From CBDHFQ01 sp965262565 (GTDB taxonomy: Bacteria > Bacteroidota > Bacteroidia > J057): a DNA stretch of 64,000 nucleotides. The DNA is taken from positions 310,001-374,000 of the forward strand of contig CBDHFQ010000029.1 of NCBI GenBank assembly GCA_965262565.1, given 5' to 3'. The notes beneath the pieces are model-generated. The model was given only the letters and a program-made list of their open reading frames with translations. It was not told the DNA's origin and ran no database searches. Both the position numbers and the translations under genes were made by a program. Shown here one piece after another: positions 1 through 9,380 of this stretch; within the stretch, counting starts at the first letter, position 1; every line of letters begins with the position of its first letter.

Positions 1-1
1 T

Positions 2-1606
2 AGTGAAAGTATGTACGAAGGGGTAAGTAAGCAGTTGAAGGTACTTATTACTGATATGGCAGAAGCGCAAAGGGCAGCTGATGATATTAAGATTGAAAGC
101 TCAAATAATGATATTATTTCTGTAAATGATTTTAAGATTTTGACGGCAAATAAAGTTGGAAAAGCTACCTTAAGAGTAGTAAAAGATGGGGTGATTACAG
201 AAAAAGCCGTGGAGGTAGTAGAAAATCCTGTAGTAACACTCACATTATCAGCGCCTTCATATTCTATTAGAACCGGAGATGTCATACAGTTTAAAACTAC
301 CGCTTTTGATGTTGAAGGGAATGAAGTAACTAATATTCCATTGAATTACACGTTTCAAGGGAAATCCGCAAATCCTTCTTATTCTGCTGAAGGAATGGTA
401 GATGAAAATGGCAGATTCGTGGCTTATGAGCCGGGAATATATTCTTTCCATGTATCATGTGGGAAGGTACATGAACAACAGTTTATCGAAGTAAAACAAA
501 GAGATGTACAAAGGGATATAGAATTTGTGGGTAAAGGGAGTGTATCTAACGTACATACCTCAGATTTATGGGTTTGGGAAGGAGTAGATGGAAAAGACTA
601 TTGTGTGACGGGAACCTGGGGAGCAGATGGGGAAGCGTATTTTTGGGACGTTACTGATCCTGCAAATATGCAGATCGTCGATACGGTAAAAGTTGATGCC
701 AGAACCGTTAATGATGTAAAAATTTCTGAGGATGGAAAGGTGTGTATTATCAGTAGGGAAGGGGCCTCAAACAGAAAGAACGGCATAGTTATTTTAGATG
801 TAACTAATCCTAGAGACGTAAAACAACATTCGGTATTTGATGATGGATTAACAGGAGGAGTTCACAATTTATTTATTTATCAAAACCACGTATTTGCATT
901 GAGTAATGGAGAGCGGTATGACATCATCAATATTGAAAATCCTGAAAAGCCTGAGAAAGTGGGAACCTTTGAATTAGCTAGCAATGGACATGCTATTCAC
1001 GATGTATGGGTAGAAAATGGAATCGCTTATTCCTCTAATTGGCATGATGGAGTTCAACTGGTAGATGTTGGAAATGGAATCAAAGGAGGTACGCCTGAGA
1101 AACCTGTAAAAATAGGAAGTTATGCGTATCCAAGTGGCTGGAATCATGCTGCATTTCCTTACAAAAGTGAATCTACAGGAAAATTTTATGTGATCGCTGG
1201 AGATGAAGCGTTTCCTAATGGGATCAATATAGATGAAGAACCAACCTATCCAGCAGGTTATCTCCATGTGATAGATTTCACAGATATGGAAAACCCTAAA
1301 GAAGTAGCACATTACGAAGTCCCTGGCGCAGGTTCTCATAATTTTTGGATTGAGGGAGATGTATTATATGTAGCGAATTACAATGGTGGTTTAAGAGTAG
1401 TGGATATCTCTGGCGATTTAATGGGAAATCTCTACGATCAGGATAGAGAAATAGCCTCCTTTATTCCAGCAGATCCTAATGGGAGAATTCCTAATGCTCC
1501 TATGACTTGGGGACCTCAACCTCACAAAGGCCATATCTTTTTTTCAGATTGGAACAGCGGATTGTGGTCCGTAAAATTACAAGAGGAAGAACAACAAATT
1601 AAATAA
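2..1606 (+). CDS. LVIVD-repeat surface protein, 5' end cut by window
   Basis: The frame is open to the left edge, so the N-terminus and any signal peptide lie outside the window; the first internal ATG is at 11. The N-terminal ~170 visible residues look like bacterial Ig-like beta domains (short VxV strands). From ~residue 175 there are about six LVIVD-type units, each with a 'hhhhD(V/I)xxPxxP' core, for example GIVILDVTNPRDV, YDIINIENPEKPEKVG and LHVIDFTDMENPKEV. LVIVD repeats form beta-propellers in exported bacterial proteins; no enzymatic function is established for the family. It is followed 38 bp later by another propeller protein on the same strand, so the two are probably co-transcribed. 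The family call is fairly sure; the role is unknown. Confidence 0.8.
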   Translation, partial: SESMYEGVSKQLKVLITDMAEAQRAADDIKIESSNNDIISVNDFKILTANKVGKATLRVVKDGVITEKAVEVVENPVVTLTLSAPSYSIRTGDVIQFKTTAFDVEGNEVTNIPLNYTFQGKSANPSYSAEGMVDENGRFVAYEPGIYSFHVSCGKVHEQQFIEVKQRDVQRDIEFVGKGSVSNVHTSDLWVWEGVDGKDYCVTGTWGADGEAYFWDVTDPANMQIVDTVKVDARTVNDVKISEDGKVCIISREGASNRKNGIVILDVTNPRDVKQHSVFDDGLTGGVHNLFIYQNHVFALSNGERYDIINIENPEKPEKVGTFELASNGHAIHDVWVENGIAYSSNWHDGVQLVDVGNGIKGGTPEKPVKIGSYAYPSGWNHAAFPYKSESTGKFYVIAGDEAFPNGINIDEEPTYPAGYLHVIDFTDMENPKEVAHYEVPGAGSHNFWIEGDVLYVANYNGGLRVVDISGDLMGNLYDQDREIASFIPADPNGRIPNAPMTWGPQPHKGHIFFSDWNSGLWSVKLQEEEQQIK

Positions 1607-1644
1607 CTCAACTTATCATAGATTTTTCAGTTCAATACAACGAT

Positions 1645-2748
1645 ATGAAAAGACTTGTCATCGGTCTACTATCATGCATTTGCTTGTTTTCCGCAAACAT
1701 GATTCTGGCCCAGGATTATTATGTGTATGTCACTTCAGAGTCCGAAGATGAAGTAGCTCTTATCACATTTGATGGAGAAAAAGCTGACGTAGCAGAAAAA
1801 ATTACCGTAGGAAGAATTCCTACAGAAATAGAAGGGCCACATGGTATCACGGTCGGACCAGAAGGAAAGTACTGGTATCTATCGATGGCACACGGTATTC
1901 CTTTCGGGAAACTGTACAAATTCTCTACAACTGATAATCAGCTGATAGGAGAAACTGAGTTAGGGTTGTTTCCTGCAACTATGCAGATTTCCAAGGCGAC
2001 TGGTTTACTTTATGTGGTGAATTTTAATTTGCACGGAAAGATGGAACCTAGCTCAGTGTCTGTAGTAGATCCAGAAATCATGGCGGAACTTACCAAAATT
2101 ACTACTGGGGCAATGCCACATGGATCGAGAATTTCCTCCGATGGCTTACATCACTATTCCGTAGCGATGATGTCCGGGGAATTGTTTGAGATCAATACTG
2201 TGGATCTGGAAGTTAACCGCAAATTGATGCTGGATCAAATGGGAGAAGATCACCATATGGCACATGGGGGAAACAGTGCAATGGCTTCTCATAGTGAAAT
2301 GATGCATTCTACTGTAAAACCGACATGGGTTATCCCTCACCCTAACCAAAAGAAACTATATATAGCTGGTAATGGAGTACATGAGGTGTTGGAGGTAGAT
2401 ATAGAAAAATGGGAAATTTCAGACAGATTGACTACTGGAAAAGGGCCTTACAATGTAGAGATTACTCCAGATGGGGAAAAGATGGTAGTAACCTATAAGT
2501 CTGATGCTCAAACGGGAATATGGGATCTGAAGACAAAAAAAGAGTTGGCTAAAATTGAAAATACAAGAAAAGTCTCTCACGGCATTGCTATCTCATCTGA
2601 CAGTAAATATGCCTTTGTTTCTGTAGAAGGAATTGGAGCTGAGCCCGGTGCAGTAGATGTGATAGATTTAGAAAGTTACCAGAAAGTAGCTTCGGTAGAT
2701 GTAGGAAAACAAGCGGGAGGTATCGCTTTCTGGAAAATAGAGGAATAA
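1645..2748 (+). CDS. Secreted YncE-like beta-propeller with His/Met-rich loop
   Basis: 367 residues starting with a clear signal peptide (MKRLVIGLLSCICLFSANMILAQ), so the protein is periplasmic or extracellular. Repeated '..VEITPDGEKMVVTYKSD..' and '..HGIAISSDSKYAFVS..' blades are typical of the YncE/cytochrome-D1-like seven-bladed propeller superfamily. Around residues 208-226 there is an insertion dense in His and Met (GEDHHMAHGG, then HSEMMHS) that is not part of the normal blade pattern and could bind copper or another soft metal; that is an inference. It lies between the LVIVD protein and a quinone oxidoreductase, with short gaps on both sides, suggesting one operon. Confidence 0.8.
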   Translation: MKRLVIGLLSCICLFSANMILAQDYYVYVTSESEDEVALITFDGEKADVAEKITVGRIPTEIEGPHGITVGPEGKYWYLSMAHGIPFGKLYKFSTTDNQLIGETELGLFPATMQISKATGLLYVVNFNLHGKMEPSSVSVVDPEIMAELTKITTGAMPHGSRISSDGLHHYSVAMMSGELFEINTVDLEVNRKLMLDQMGEDHHMAHGGNSAMASHSEMMHSTVKPTWVIPHPNQKKLYIAGNGVHEVLEVDIEKWEISDRLTTGKGPYNVEITPDGEKMVVTYKSDAQTGIWDLKTKKELAKIENTRKVSHGIAISSDSKYAFVSVEGIGAEPGAVDVIDLESYQKVASVDVGKQAGGIAFWKIEE

Positions 2749-2757
2749 AATTCTCAG

Positions 2758-3747
2758 ATGCGAGTAGTAAAGATAAGAGAGGCTGGAGGGCCAGAGCAGC
2801 TATATGTGGGAGAACTCGAACAACCGAAACCCGGTCCAGGAGAAGTCCTGGTGAACATTAAAGCAACGGCCCTAAATAGGGCTGACTTACTCCAGCGTCA
2901 GGGAAAATATCCGCCTCCAGAAGGTGCCAGTCCCATTTTAGGACTGGAAATAGCAGGAGAGGTGGTAGAAATAAATGGCCATTCCCATCGAACACAATTT
3001 CAGTTGAACGATAAGGTGATGGCCCTTTTACCTGGAGGTGGATATGCAGAATACGCTGTCGTTCCACAAGATGTATGTATGCCGATTCCTGAGGGAATGA
3101 GCTTTGAAGAAGCAGCTGCCATTCCCGAAGTATGGCTAACGGCATTTCAGGCACTCTTCCTATTGGGAAATTTCTCAAATCAACAAACTATTCTCATTCA
3201 CGCTGCAGCTAGTGGAGTCGGGACAGCTGCGATTCAGCTTGCCAGACCATTTGCTCAACAAATTTTCGGTACTGCTTCTCAGCCTAAACACGCTTTATGT
3301 CTCAAGTTGGGGACCGATCAAATGATCGATTACTCATCTGAAGATTTTGCTAAAAAGATTCAAGAATATACTCAAAGCAAAGGGGTAGACCTTATTATAG
3401 ATTTTATAGGTGGTCCATATTTTAAGCAAAATCTTGATGTTCTCGGATTAGAAGGTACACTTGTTATGCTTGGTTTTATGGGAGGAGTCAAGGTTCCAGA
3501 CGTCAATCTTGCCTCTATACTAAGGAAGCGTATTAGCATAGTAGGGAGTACATTGAGAAACAGAAATCATTCATATAAGAAGGAGTTAATCAAGCGTTTT
3601 TGGGAATACGCAAAAGACAGTTTCGAACAAGGGATATTTAAACCCATTATTGATAGCGTTTATGATTGGGAACAGGTAGCAGAAGCTCACGCTTATATGG
3701 AATCCAATCAAAATGCAGGAAAGATAGTGATGCGCATAAATGCCTAA
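2758..3747 (+). CDS. NAD(P)H quinone oxidoreductase, PIG3 type
   Basis: 329-residue zinc-independent medium-chain dehydrogenase/reductase. The N-terminal GroES-like domain begins MRVVKIREAGGPEQL and contains ALNRADLLQRQGKYPPP, the hallmark of the PIG3/TP53I3-like quinone oxidoreductase subgroup. The Rossmann NADPH site is HAAASGVGTAAIQLA (residues ~156-170). No signal peptide is present, so it is cytosolic. Family members reduce quinones by NADPH-dependent one-electron transfer. It begins 9 bp after the YncE-like gene and is probably co-transcribed with it. The physiological substrate cannot be inferred. Confidence 0.9.
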   Translation: MRVVKIREAGGPEQLYVGELEQPKPGPGEVLVNIKATALNRADLLQRQGKYPPPEGASPILGLEIAGEVVEINGHSHRTQFQLNDKVMALLPGGGYAEYAVVPQDVCMPIPEGMSFEEAAAIPEVWLTAFQALFLLGNFSNQQTILIHAAASGVGTAAIQLARPFAQQIFGTASQPKHALCLKLGTDQMIDYSSEDFAKKIQEYTQSKGVDLIIDFIGGPYFKQNLDVLGLEGTLVMLGFMGGVKVPDVNLASILRKRISIVGSTLRNRNHSYKKELIKRFWEYAKDSFEQGIFKPIIDSVYDWEQVAEAHAYMESNQNAGKIVMRINA

Positions 3748-3774
3748 GGTATTTAACAATCGCCAGATTAATAA

Positions 3775-3782
3775 TACCTTTG
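3775..3782 (+). promoter_or_regulatory. Candidate Bacteroidota -7 box upstream of the ASPIC/UnbV gene
   Basis: TACCTTTG matches the Bacteroidota housekeeping -7 consensus TAnnTTTG exactly and ends 21 nt before the preferred ATG at 3804. A -33 box is only weakly suggested (TTTA near 3752). It would give the downstream gene its own transcript and argues against the upstream in-frame start at 3666. Confidence 0.4.
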
Positions 3783-3803
3783 CACTTATCACGATATGTG
3801 TGT

Positions 3804-6800
3804 ATGAAAAAAATATTGATTTTGAGGACAGAAATCTTATTCCAAGCTGTTAAAAGCAGCTTAAAATTAGGTGCTAGGTGGGGGATTTTTTTGATAGGAT
3901 TTTCCGCTTGTCAACAGACCCCAGATACTTTATTTCATTCGCTCGATCCTCAAACTTCTGGGATTCATTTCGTTAATCGCATTGTCGAAAATGATACCTT
4001 GAATATTCTTGAATTTGAATACGTATATAATGGAGGAGGAGTAGCTATTGTAGATGTTAATCAGGATTCCCTCCCAGATATATTCTTTACAGGAAATCAA
4101 CGCTCGAACCATTTGTACCTTAACAAAGGAAATCTTCAATTCCAGGAAATTGCGAAGGAGGCTGGAGTTGATGCCCCGGAAAAGTGGTGTTCTGGCGTGA
4201 GTATTATCGATATTAATTCGGATGGTCTGATAGACTTCTATGTCAGTGCTACTGTCCACAGTCCCGGAATTAATAGAGCAAATATGCTATTTGTCCATCA
4301 AGGAATTAATGCTCAAGGAATACCCGTGTTCAAAGAATTAGCTGCCGAATATGGCATAGCAGACACCGGGCATTCCACTCATGCCGCGTTTCTGGATATG
4401 GATTTAGACGGAGACCTTGATTTATATGTATTAACTGACCAGCTCGATGAAGCCAGGACCCCCAATAGATACAGAAATAAAATTAATGATGGATCAAATC
4501 CTAACACTGATAGGTTATACAGAAATAATGGGGACAACACTTTTAGCAATATTTCTAAAGAAGCAGGAATTAGATATGAAGGATATGGATTGGGAATTGC
4601 TATAGGAGATATTAATGTGGACGGGTGGCCAGATATTTATGTGGCAAATGATTATGTCTCAAATGATCTGCTGTACATTAACAACAGAAATGGAACATTT
4701 ACCAATGAAATATCTAACGCATTCAAACATCAAAGTCATTCGGCTATGGGAACGGATATGGTGGATATTAATGGTGACGGCTTAGTGGATATCATGACTT
4801 TGGATATGCAGCCTGACGTTAACCTGCGTCAGAAAGCCCTTACCCCAGCAAACAACTACAGCACCTATAGAAATAACGAACGATTTGGCTATGACTTTCA
4901 ATATGTGAGGAACACACTTCAATTAAACCAAGGATTTCGTGGAGAAAGAGTACCCATTTTTAGTGATATAAGCCAATTGACGGGTGTTTATCAGACGGAC
5001 TGGAGTTGGGCGCCATTAATTGAAGATATTGATCACGATGGGAAAAAAGATATTCTTATTACCAATGGCTTTCCCAAAGATATTACTGATCTGGATTTTG
5101 GAAATTATCGGTCCAGCACTTCTCGATTAGTATCCCTGGAAAAGTCGCTGGAAGCTATCCCTGAAGTGAAAATCTCCAATTATGCATTTAAGCAATCTGA
5201 TGATTTAAGGTTTGAAGATGTAACTACTAGCTGGGGACTGTTTAACCCTTCTTTTTCTAATGGAGCTGCATTAGGTGATTTGGACAATGACGGAGACCTC
5301 GATTATGTGGTAAACAATATTAATGATAGCGCATTTGTCTATATCAATCAGTACCAACAAAAATCTCCCTCTTCACATTATCTAAGGATTAACATACAGG
5401 GTGAAAAGCCAAATACTATGGGGATTGGGACTAAAATCATACTCCATTATGGAAATGGACAAATGATTTATAAGGAATTTTATCCCTATAGAGGTTATAT
5501 CTCTAGTCTGGAACCTACCATCCATATGGGACTTGGACAACATGCACAAGTAGATTCTGTAAGAGTGATTTGGCCAGATGGAAGAACGGAAATTCGACAA
5601 GATATTGCTGTTGATCAAGTAATTCATTTTACTCAACCTAAAGCAGATAGCCGCATTGACCTGGAACACATAACATCTTATCTATTTCCAAAGCCAACAC
5701 CAAGTATGTTCCAGGAAGTAGGAGATGAGCGAGAACTGGATTTTGTGCACGAAGAAGATGATAAAATAGACTTTAATCTTCAAAGAACATTACCCCATAA
5801 ATACTCTCAGATGGGACCTGGAATGGCTGTAGGAGATCTGGATGGAAATGGACTGGAAGATGTCGTTATTGGAGGTTCTGCAGGCAAAGCTGGAGCAGTG
5901 TATTTCCAAACTCAGCAGGGAACTTTTGAGAAAGATGACACGCATTCACTCTCACAAGCTATGGAAGGAGAGGTGATGGGGATATTATTATTCGATGCGG
6001 ATCAAGATCAAGATTTAGATGCATATGTAAGCTTTGGAAGCTATGAATTTGAGGCGCAATCTGAGTTGAACCAAGATCTATTCTATATTAATCGTGGAAA
6101 TGGAGTTATGGATAGAGCAGAAAATGTGCTCCCTGAAATGATTAGTAGTACTGCTTGTGTTACTGCTTCGGATGTCGACAAAGATGGAGACCTGGATGTG
6201 TTTGTGGGAGGAAGAATCATTCCAGATGCTTATCCATTGGCGCCAACCTCATATTTACTTCAAAATGACGAGGGAACATTTAGAGAAATGACAAATGAAG
6301 TGGCTGAGGGGCTCGACAAAATAGGTATGGTAACAGATGCTCTTTGGACAGATGTGGATAATGACGGTTGGGAAGACCTGATGGTAGTCGGAGAGTGGAT
6401 GCCTATTACTATATTTAAAAATCAGGAAGGAACATTGGTCAATATTACCCAACAAACTGGAATATCAGAAAATATAGGATGGTGGAATAGTATTACGTCA
6501 GGAGATGTTGATAAGGATGGGGATATAGATTATATCGTAGGAAATCTGGGATTGAACACGCGTTATAAAGGCACAGAAGAGCAGCCATTATACGTATATG
6601 TAGCGGATTTTGATGAAAATGGCAGTTTTGATCCAATTATTGCCTGTTATGCGAAGAATGAAGTTGGGGAAAAGGAGCTATTTCCGATTCATACACGAGA
6701 TGACTTAATTCGCCAGATGCAGCAAATGCGGGGTACCTTCCCCCAATATGCTATTTATGGTAAGGCCACTATTGATGAAGTGGTTACCAATGAGATGAAG

Positions 6801-7436
6801 GAAAAAGCGACGGTATATGCTGCAAATTATATGTCGAGCAGTTATATAGAAAATGTGGGTAATGGACAATTTAAAATGAAGCCTTTACCTCTTCTGGCAC
6901 AGGCATCACCGATTTATGGGATGCTTACGGTAGATGTAAATCTGGATGGTCACCTAGATGTATTGATGGTAGGGAATAATCATGGTTCTGAAATATTTAC
7001 TGGTAAATATGATGCGCTAAATGGGATGGTATTAAAAGGGAATGGAAAAGGCGATTTTGAACCAATTCTGGGAACTGAAAGTGGATTTTTTGTTCCCGGA
7101 GATGCTAAAGCATTAGTAAAAGTGCTGGATCAAAATGGATCGCCGATCTACATTGCAAGCCAGAATAGAGATAGTTTATGTGTATTTTATTCGCTTTCTT
7201 TTAACCGAGAAATAGCCACAGGCACATTGATCCCTGTTTCCTTCCAAGCTTACGACCAATATGCGCTCATTTATTCAGAGGATGGAAAAACACAAAAAAT
7301 AGAGTCCAGTTATGGTAGCTCTTATTTATCCCAATCGTCCCGGAGCTTTTTTATCCCTCAGACAATAGATAAAGTGGAAATATACGATTATCAGGGGAAC
7401 AAACGATTGTGGGAATCAAGTCAACCCGAACAATGA
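3804..7436 (+). CDS. Large FG-GAP/VCBS repeat lipoprotein with ASPIC/UnbV domain
   Basis: The frame is open from 3666, but that start lies inside the preceding gene. ATG 3804 gives a proper lipoprotein signal (MKKILILR... with lipobox GFSAC) and a 1210-residue surface or outer-membrane lipoprotein. At least eleven Ca-binding-like DxDxDGxxD loops (for example DMDLDGDLDLY, DIDHDGKKDIL, DVDKDGDLDVF) mark FG-GAP/VCBS propeller blades. An ASPIC/UnbV domain sits at ~520-612 (GIGTKIILHYGNG, VRVIWPDGRTE), between two propellers. This CRTAC1-like architecture is frequent in marine Bacteroidota, with no proven biochemical role. A haloperoxidase-like gene follows after 85 bp (start at 7522). Confidence 0.88.
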   Translation: MKKILILRTEILFQAVKSSLKLGARWGIFLIGFSACQQTPDTLFHSLDPQTSGIHFVNRIVENDTLNILEFEYVYNGGGVAIVDVNQDSLPDIFFTGNQRSNHLYLNKGNLQFQEIAKEAGVDAPEKWCSGVSIIDINSDGLIDFYVSATVHSPGINRANMLFVHQGINAQGIPVFKELAAEYGIADTGHSTHAAFLDMDLDGDLDLYVLTDQLDEARTPNRYRNKINDGSNPNTDRLYRNNGDNTFSNISKEAGIRYEGYGLGIAIGDINVDGWPDIYVANDYVSNDLLYINNRNGTFTNEISNAFKHQSHSAMGTDMVDINGDGLVDIMTLDMQPDVNLRQKALTPANNYSTYRNNERFGYDFQYVRNTLQLNQGFRGERVPIFSDISQLTGVYQTDWSWAPLIEDIDHDGKKDILITNGFPKDITDLDFGNYRSSTSRLVSLEKSLEAIPEVKISNYAFKQSDDLRFEDVTTSWGLFNPSFSNGAALGDLDNDGDLDYVVNNINDSAFVYINQYQQKSPSSHYLRINIQGEKPNTMGIGTKIILHYGNGQMIYKEFYPYRGYISSLEPTIHMGLGQHAQVDSVRVIWPDGRTEIRQDIAVDQVIHFTQPKADSRIDLEHITSYLFPKPTPSMFQEVGDERELDFVHEEDDKIDFNLQRTLPHKYSQMGPGMAVGDLDGNGLEDVVIGGSAGKAGAVYFQTQQGTFEKDDTHSLSQAMEGEVMGILLFDADQDQDLDAYVSFGSYEFEAQSELNQDLFYINRGNGVMDRAENVLPEMISSTACVTASDVDKDGDLDVFVGGRIIPDAYPLAPTSYLLQNDEGTFREMTNEVAEGLDKIGMVTDALWTDVDNDGWEDLMVVGEWMPITIFKNQEGTLVNITQQTGISENIGWWNSITSGDVDKDGDIDYIVGNLGLNTRYKGTEEQPLYVYVADFDENGSFDPIIACYAKNEVGEKELFPIHTRDDLIRQMQQMRGTFPQYAIYGKATIDEVVTNEMKEKATVYAANYMSSSYIENVGNGQFKMKPLPLLAQASPIYGMLTVDVNLDGHLDVLMVGNNHGSEIFTGKYDALNGMVLKGNGKGDFEPILGTESGFFVPGDAKALVKVLDQNGSPIYIASQNRDSLCVFYSLSFNREIATGTLIPVSFQAYDQYALIYSEDGKTQKIESSYGSSYLSQSSRSFFIPQTIDKVEIYDYQGNKRLWESSQPEQ

Positions 7437-7521
7437 CCTTTGTCCAATAGTCTTGAAATTAGGAATATTATATTCAACGAGTATCAGTGGAATGTTCACT
7501 CCCAAGGAAGCCAGGATTAAT

Positions 7522-8880
7522 ATGTTGAGCATAAAAAAAGTAATATCACTTTCGATCTGTATAAATCTTCTAATGATCTCAGGTGTTTTTTACTCCTGTG
7601 AATCTAAGTTTGATCGCGAAAAAGCGGATGCTTATTTTGAAAATGCACAGGGTAAATGGAATCAGGATTTAACATGGGTGATCATTGAAGATATTTTTAC
7701 TCCTCCTGTAGCCAGCAGGATTTATGTTTACCCCAATATTGCCGTATATGAAACTTTGGCTCAATTTAATGAAGGCTACTCTTCCCTGGCAAGACAATTA
7801 AGAGATTTGAAAGAGGTCCCAGTTGGAGGAGAAGAGGTATATCCGCCGCTCGCAGCAATGTATGCTTTTACTACTGTAGCGAAGGAACTTGTATTTGCGA
7901 TAGATAAAGTGGAAAACATGGAACTCGCATACGAGGAGGAAATTAAGTCTTTAGGTATTCCATCCTCTATCCGGAATGCATCAAAAGATTATGGACGGCA
8001 GGTGGGAGAGCATATGTTGGCGTGGTCAAGGAAAGATGGGTATCATGAGCGCCAAGCCTTAGCAGATCACGATTTGAGTACTGAAGCTGGAGCATGGGAA
8101 CCTACCCCCCCTACCTACATGCCGGCTATTGAGCCGCATTGGAACACCATCAGACCCTTTACTCTCGATAGTGCTTCCCAGTTTCGCCCATCGAGTCCTG
8201 CGGACTTTGATACGCTTCCCTCTTCCGATTTCTACCAGAAAGCAATGGAAGTATATCAAGCGGTTGATGCCGAAGATGAAGAAAAAGTGAGTATCGCCAA
8301 GTTTTGGGATTGTAATCCTAACATTGCTTACTTCAAAGGACATGTGATGATGTTTCATCAAAAAATTTCTCCGGGAGGGCATTGGATCTCTATTACAGAT
8401 ATTGCTACCAGAAAGGAGAAATTGCCTTTCATGAAAAAAGCAGAAGTGTTTGCTTTAACGAGCATCGGCTTAGCGGATGCATTCATTTCTTGTTGGGACG
8501 AAAAATACAGGAGTAATCTGATTCGACCTGAAACTTATATAGAGCGGTATATAGATTCGTCTTGGTATCCCATTCTGGAGACACCTGCTTTTCCGGAACA
8601 TACCAGTGGACATAGTGTTATCTCCGCCGCCGCCGCCGTTATTCTCACAGAATTAGTAGGAGATCAGGTATCTTTTAACGATACAACAGAATTATCCTTT
8701 AATCTTCCAAGTCGTTCCTATGATTCTTTTATGGCAGCAGCTTCCGAAGCAGCAATTAGTAGGCTTTATGGAGGAATTCATTATAGACCGGCGATTGATG
8801 ATGGGGTAGAACAAGGAAAAAAAGTTGGGAGGCATGTGTTACATCGCGTAAAAACAACGGAAAGGGTTGCTGAGAGGTAG
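7522..8880 (+). CDS. Vanadium-dependent haloperoxidase-like PAP2 lipoprotein
   Basis: 452 residues from ATG 7522, chosen because it places a lipoprotein signal with Cys (VFYSC) at the N-terminus; a TTG at 7453 is the longer alternative. The three PAP2/vanadium haloperoxidase motifs are visible: KYRSNLIRP (K328, R335), HTSGHS (S362-G363-H364) and SRLYGGIHYRPAID (R414, H420, the expected vanadate or phosphate ligand). The Asp usually found four residues after that His is Ala424 here, with D426 close by. Family members are vanadate haloperoxidases or acid phosphatases; sequence alone cannot separate these. It probably forms an operon with the ASPIC/UnbV lipoprotein, a pairing I recognise from other Bacteroidota. 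Confidence 0.85.
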   Translation: MLSIKKVISLSICINLLMISGVFYSCESKFDREKADAYFENAQGKWNQDLTWVIIEDIFTPPVASRIYVYPNIAVYETLAQFNEGYSSLARQLRDLKEVPVGGEEVYPPLAAMYAFTTVAKELVFAIDKVENMELAYEEEIKSLGIPSSIRNASKDYGRQVGEHMLAWSRKDGYHERQALADHDLSTEAGAWEPTPPTYMPAIEPHWNTIRPFTLDSASQFRPSSPADFDTLPSSDFYQKAMEVYQAVDAEDEEKVSIAKFWDCNPNIAYFKGHVMMFHQKISPGGHWISITDIATRKEKLPFMKKAEVFALTSIGLADAFISCWDEKYRSNLIRPETYIERYIDSSWYPILETPAFPEHTSGHSVISAAAAVILTELVGDQVSFNDTTELSFNLPSRSYDSFMAAASEAAISRLYGGIHYRPAIDDGVEQGKKVGRHVLHRVKTTERVAER

Positions 8881-8996
8881 CACGCATTATGGTACATAGT
8901 AGAAGAAGAAAAAATCAGACATATCCTTTGCCTTAGCCCGTCCATCTGACTAGAAAAATTCTGTTATGAATTGATTAATTGACAGTTACATGAACT

Positions 8997-9371
8997 CTAC
9001 TTTTCCACAGGGCGCTCTTCTTTTAACCACCCGGTATATCCTTGTTGCAAGTTGTACACTTGTGTAAATCCTAATCCAGTAGAAATGTTGGCAGCCTTTA
9101 AACTCCTGGCTCCCACAGCACAGTAAAAAGCAATAGGTTTATCTTTATCAAGTTTTCCTACCTTTTCCTCAAAATCTTCATCAAAAAGATTGATATGGAC
9201 AGCACCTTTAATTTGACCACCTGCTACTTCTTTAGGTGTTCGGACATCTACCAGTTGCATTTCTGGATCTTCCAGAAGCACTAATAGTTCCTCATTTGTG
9301 ATTTCCTGGATTTTCTGACCAAAGCAAAGATGAAATGAAAATGTAAGAGATAGTAAAATGATTAATTTCAT
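8997..9371 (-). CDS. Periplasmic single-domain rhodanese
   Basis: 124 residues with a signal peptide (MKLIILLSLTFSFHLCFGQ) and one rhodanese domain. The active-site loop CAVGAR starts at C84, so the persulfide-forming Cys is present, and VDVRTPKEV is the conserved CH2A-type segment. It would act as a periplasmic sulfurtransferase or sulfide carrier. It is transcribed immediately after a second, cytosolic rhodanese with an intergenic gap of 9 bp, so the two are an operon that may relay sulfur across compartments; that relay is an inference. Confidence 0.88.
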   Translation of the reverse strand: MKLIILLSLTFSFHLCFGQKIQEITNEELLVLLEDPEMQLVDVRTPKEVAGGQIKGAVHINLFDEDFEEKVGKLDKDKPIAFYCAVGARSLKAANISTGLGFTQVYNLQQGYTGWLKEERPVEK

Positions 9372-9380
9372 ATAGTTGTT

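Noticed and set aside
974..1339. 121-residue open frame on the minus strand inside the LVIVD gene
   Set aside because: It is antisense to a clear conserved gene and has no plausible start or domain; the same applies to the other antisense frames inside PKD, ABC and GH genes.
3666..3803. Upstream in-frame extension of the ASPIC/UnbV gene
   Set aside because: It lies inside the quinone oxidoreductase gene, encodes no signal peptide, and is preceded by no promoter; ATG 3804 with its lipobox is the better start.
8620..8640. GCC triplet run in the haloperoxidase gene
   Set aside because: It encodes a short alanine run next to the catalytic His and is ordinary coding sequence.
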